Source of the DNA: an uncultured Paracoccaceae bacterium
Lineage (GTDB): Bacteria; Pseudomonadota; Alphaproteobacteria; Rhodobacterales; Rhodobacteraceae
DNA: 5,518 nucleotides
Reading direction: 5' to 3'
Assembly (NCBI GenBank): GCA_913054485.1
Contig: CAJXHQ010000247.1
Coordinates: 1-5,518 of the forward strand
Position 1 is the first letter of the stretch; every line of letters begins with the position of its first letter. Shown one piece after another: positions 4,132 to 5,518 of the stretch. Both the position numbers and the translations under genes were made by a program. Below the pieces are notes generated by a model. The model was not told the DNA's origin. It ran no database searches and was given only the letters and a program-made list of their open reading frames with translations.

Positions 4132-5518
4132 TTATGATGCGGCAGAAGAATGAATTTCCTGCGCTTGCGGCACGGTCACCCGGAAAGCGCCGCCGCCGCG
4201 GCCCGGCAGGTAGCGGATATCGCCGCCCAGACGCTGCATGATCTCGCGGCAAATCGCCAGTCCCAGCCCCGCACCGCCAGCCTTTTCAGGGCTGACGCGG
4301 GCAAACTTTTCGAACACCATCTGCTGCGCTTCGGGCGGGATACCGCTGCCGTTGTCTATGAAATCGACCCACAGGGTTCCCGTGTGGCGCGTGACAGAGA
4401 CCGTCAGCTCCGGTACGTCAGAATCACAATACTTCCGGGCATTTGCGATAAGGTTGATAAAGACCTGCGCCAGCCGGTCGAGGTCGGAGGTGATGGCGAT
4501 ATCCTCATCCTGCGCCAGCCGGTTCACCTGCATGCCGCCGCCGGTTCCAGTCAGCGCCGTGGCCACTGCGTGATCCAGAACACCGCGCAAGCTGCCATCG
4601 GTCAGGTTCAGGCTGACCTGACCGTTTTCCAGCACGCTCAGGTCCAAAAGATCATCCAGAAGCCGGGTCAGCCGCAACGCCTCGTCGTGGATGATGGAGG
4701 CATAGCGATGACCCTCCTCCGCCTCCAGCCCCTCGGTGTCGCGCAGGATCTCGGAAAAGGCCCGGATCGAGGTCATCGGCGTGCGCAATTCGTGGCTGAT
4801 CTGGCTGAGGAAGGCGTCTTTCTGGTGCGAAATCTGGGTCAGTTTCTCATTCGCCTCGCGCAATTCGCGCGCGGTTCGGTTGAGTTCGGCCGATTGCTGC
4901 TCCAGGCGGCTGGAGTATTCCAGGATCTGCGCCGTTTCATCCGCCACCGCCATCAGGTCTTCGACCGAAACCGAGGATCCGCCGGCAATCTGGCTGATCA
5001 TCGCATGGGCGGCCGCCGCCCCGACCGAGCCGCCCAGCTCGCGCTCCAGCCGGTCCAGAAAGGCCGGTGTTGGCTCCGGCAGCGGGCCGCGGCCGCCCTG
5101 GCGCAGCAACTCGCGCTGGAAGAAGGCCTGCGCCTCGCGGCTGCCGAGGATGCGCTGGGACATGATCATCAGATCCTCGCATTGCGCAACAGACCCGGTC
5201 CAGCCGCGCGGCGCGGCGGAATGTTCAAACACATTAACGAATTGCGCCCCCTGAAGCCGCTCCAGCGGGCTCGGGAAGGTGGCCAGAGACACGGACACGA
5301 AAAGGCAGGCGTTCAGGGTCAGCGACCACATCACCGCATGCACAGTCGGGTCCAGCCCCTCGATCCCGAACAGCGCCCGGGGCCTGAGCCAGCCGAAGCC
5401 GAACAGCCCCTCCGCCATGACCCGGCTGCTGAGCAGACCGCTGCCCAGTTCCGGCAGCAGCATGGTGAACAGCCAAAGGCCGAGGCCTGCGGACAGCCCC
5501 GCAAGCGCGCCGGGCCGG
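4132..5518 (-). CDS. CbrA/NahK-type sensor histidine kinase fused to a sodium:solute symporter module (C-terminal part, partial)
   Basis: The frame is open to the right edge, so the start lies outside; the ATG at 5461-5463 is internal to a continuous frame. Visible parts in order: the last symporter helices (about 5300-5518, with GIEGLDPTVHAVMWSLTLNA, typical of SLC5-kinase fusions), a STAC-like linker helix bundle (about 4970-5260, including the SPLERLQGAQFV segment), a coiled coil (about 4815-4930) and the kinase core. Kinase motifs: the H box SQISHELRTPMTSIRAF with the phosphorylated His at 4792-4794, the N box FINLIANARKYC with Asn at 4441-4443, the D box VDFIDNGSGIP with Asp at 4354-4356, FEKFARV, and the GGAGLGLA nucleotide loop at about 4258-4278. 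It ends just after the ATPase domain, with no receiver or PAS domain. Relatives sense nutrient availability through the transporter module and phosphorylate a response regulator; the ligand and partner are unknown here. The 70-bp gap to the FliM-like gene allows co-transcription. Confidence 0.9.
   Translation of the reverse strand, partial: RPGALAGLSAGLGLWLFTMLLPELGSGLLSSRVMAEGLFGFGWLRPRALFGIEGLDPTVHAVMWSLTLNACLFVSVSLATFPSPLERLQGAQFVNVFEHSAAPRGWTGSVAQCEDLMIMSQRILGSREAQAFFQRELLRQGGRGPLPEPTPAFLDRLERELGGSVGAAAAHAMISQIAGGSSVSVEDLMAVADETAQILEYSSRLEQQSAELNRTARELREANEKLTQISHQKDAFLSQISHELRTPMTSIRAFSEILRDTEGLEAEEGHRYASIIHDEALRLTRLLDDLLDLSVLENGQVSLNLTDGSLRGVLDHAVATALTGTGGGMQVNRLAQDEDIAITSDLDRLAQVFINLIANARKYCDSDVPELTVSVTRHTGTLWVDFIDNGSGIPPEAQQMVFEKFARVSPEKAGGAGLGLAICREIMQRLGGDIRYLPGRGGGAFRVTVPQAQEIHSSAAS

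Noticed and set aside
4100..4137. Possible flagellar sigma-28-like promoter (TAAA, then TCTGATAA on the - strand) upstream of the FliM-like gene
   Set aside because: The spacer is about 3 bp longer than the usual 15 between TAAA and the -10, the -10 matches only 6 of 8, and the first element overlaps the kinase stop codon.
4736..5254. 172-residue + strand open frame inside the kinase gene
   Set aside because: Ser/Arg-rich shadow of the kinase reading frame, with no family features.

Overview
The window is GC-rich and gene-dense. Its gene types and codon use fit an alphaproteobacterium, most likely a member of the Rhodobacteraceae (roseobacter group). That placement is inferred from gene content, because there is no rRNA or other marker gene to confirm it.

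Layout: (1) positions 1-115 hold the last 37 codons of a + strand gene that ends in a hydrophobic helix; I do not recognise it. (2) Positions 144-359 encode a 71-aa soluble protein of unknown function on the - strand, with a very strong ribosome binding site. (3) Positions 360-570 are a 211-bp intergenic region between divergent genes. It holds an 8-bp-arm inverted repeat, two overlapping hairpins, a candidate promoter and a perfect 14-bp AT-rich palindrome over that promoter's -10 region. (4) Positions 571-2750 are a compact four-gene + strand operon for reduced sulfur: an ETHE1/Blh-type metallo-beta-lactamase-fold persulfide dioxygenase, two half-size YeeE/YedE (PF04143) membrane proteins sharing one base, and a DUF442 rhodanese/phosphatase-like sulfur transferase. 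(5) Positions 2768-2807 are a near-perfect bidirectional terminator shared with the convergent genes. (6) Positions 2823-4061 (-) encode a FliM-like SpoA-domain protein with a tandem-repeat tail. (7) Positions 4132-5518 (-) encode the C-terminal part of a CbrA/NahK-type histidine kinase whose N-terminal sodium:solute-symporter module runs off the window.

How the parts fit: the sulfur operon separates into two genes the domains that are fused in the Blh protein of Agrobacterium and Xylella, and puts the two transporter halves between them. A reasonable model is that the YeeE-like pair moves a sulfur compound (thiosulfate or another sulfane-sulfur species), the DUF442 protein handles sulfane sulfur on its cysteine, and the dioxygenase oxidises glutathione persulfide to sulfite. 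The usual partners, an ArsR-type sulfide-responsive repressor (BigR/SqrR) and a sulfide:quinone oxidoreductase, are not in the window. The palindrome at the promoter is where such a repressor might bind.

The two - strand genes at the right are a sensor kinase of the nutrient-sensing type and a possibly diverged motor-switch homologue. I see no functional tie between them and the sulfur operon. No tRNA, rRNA, CRISPR array, insertion sequence or attachment site was recognised.
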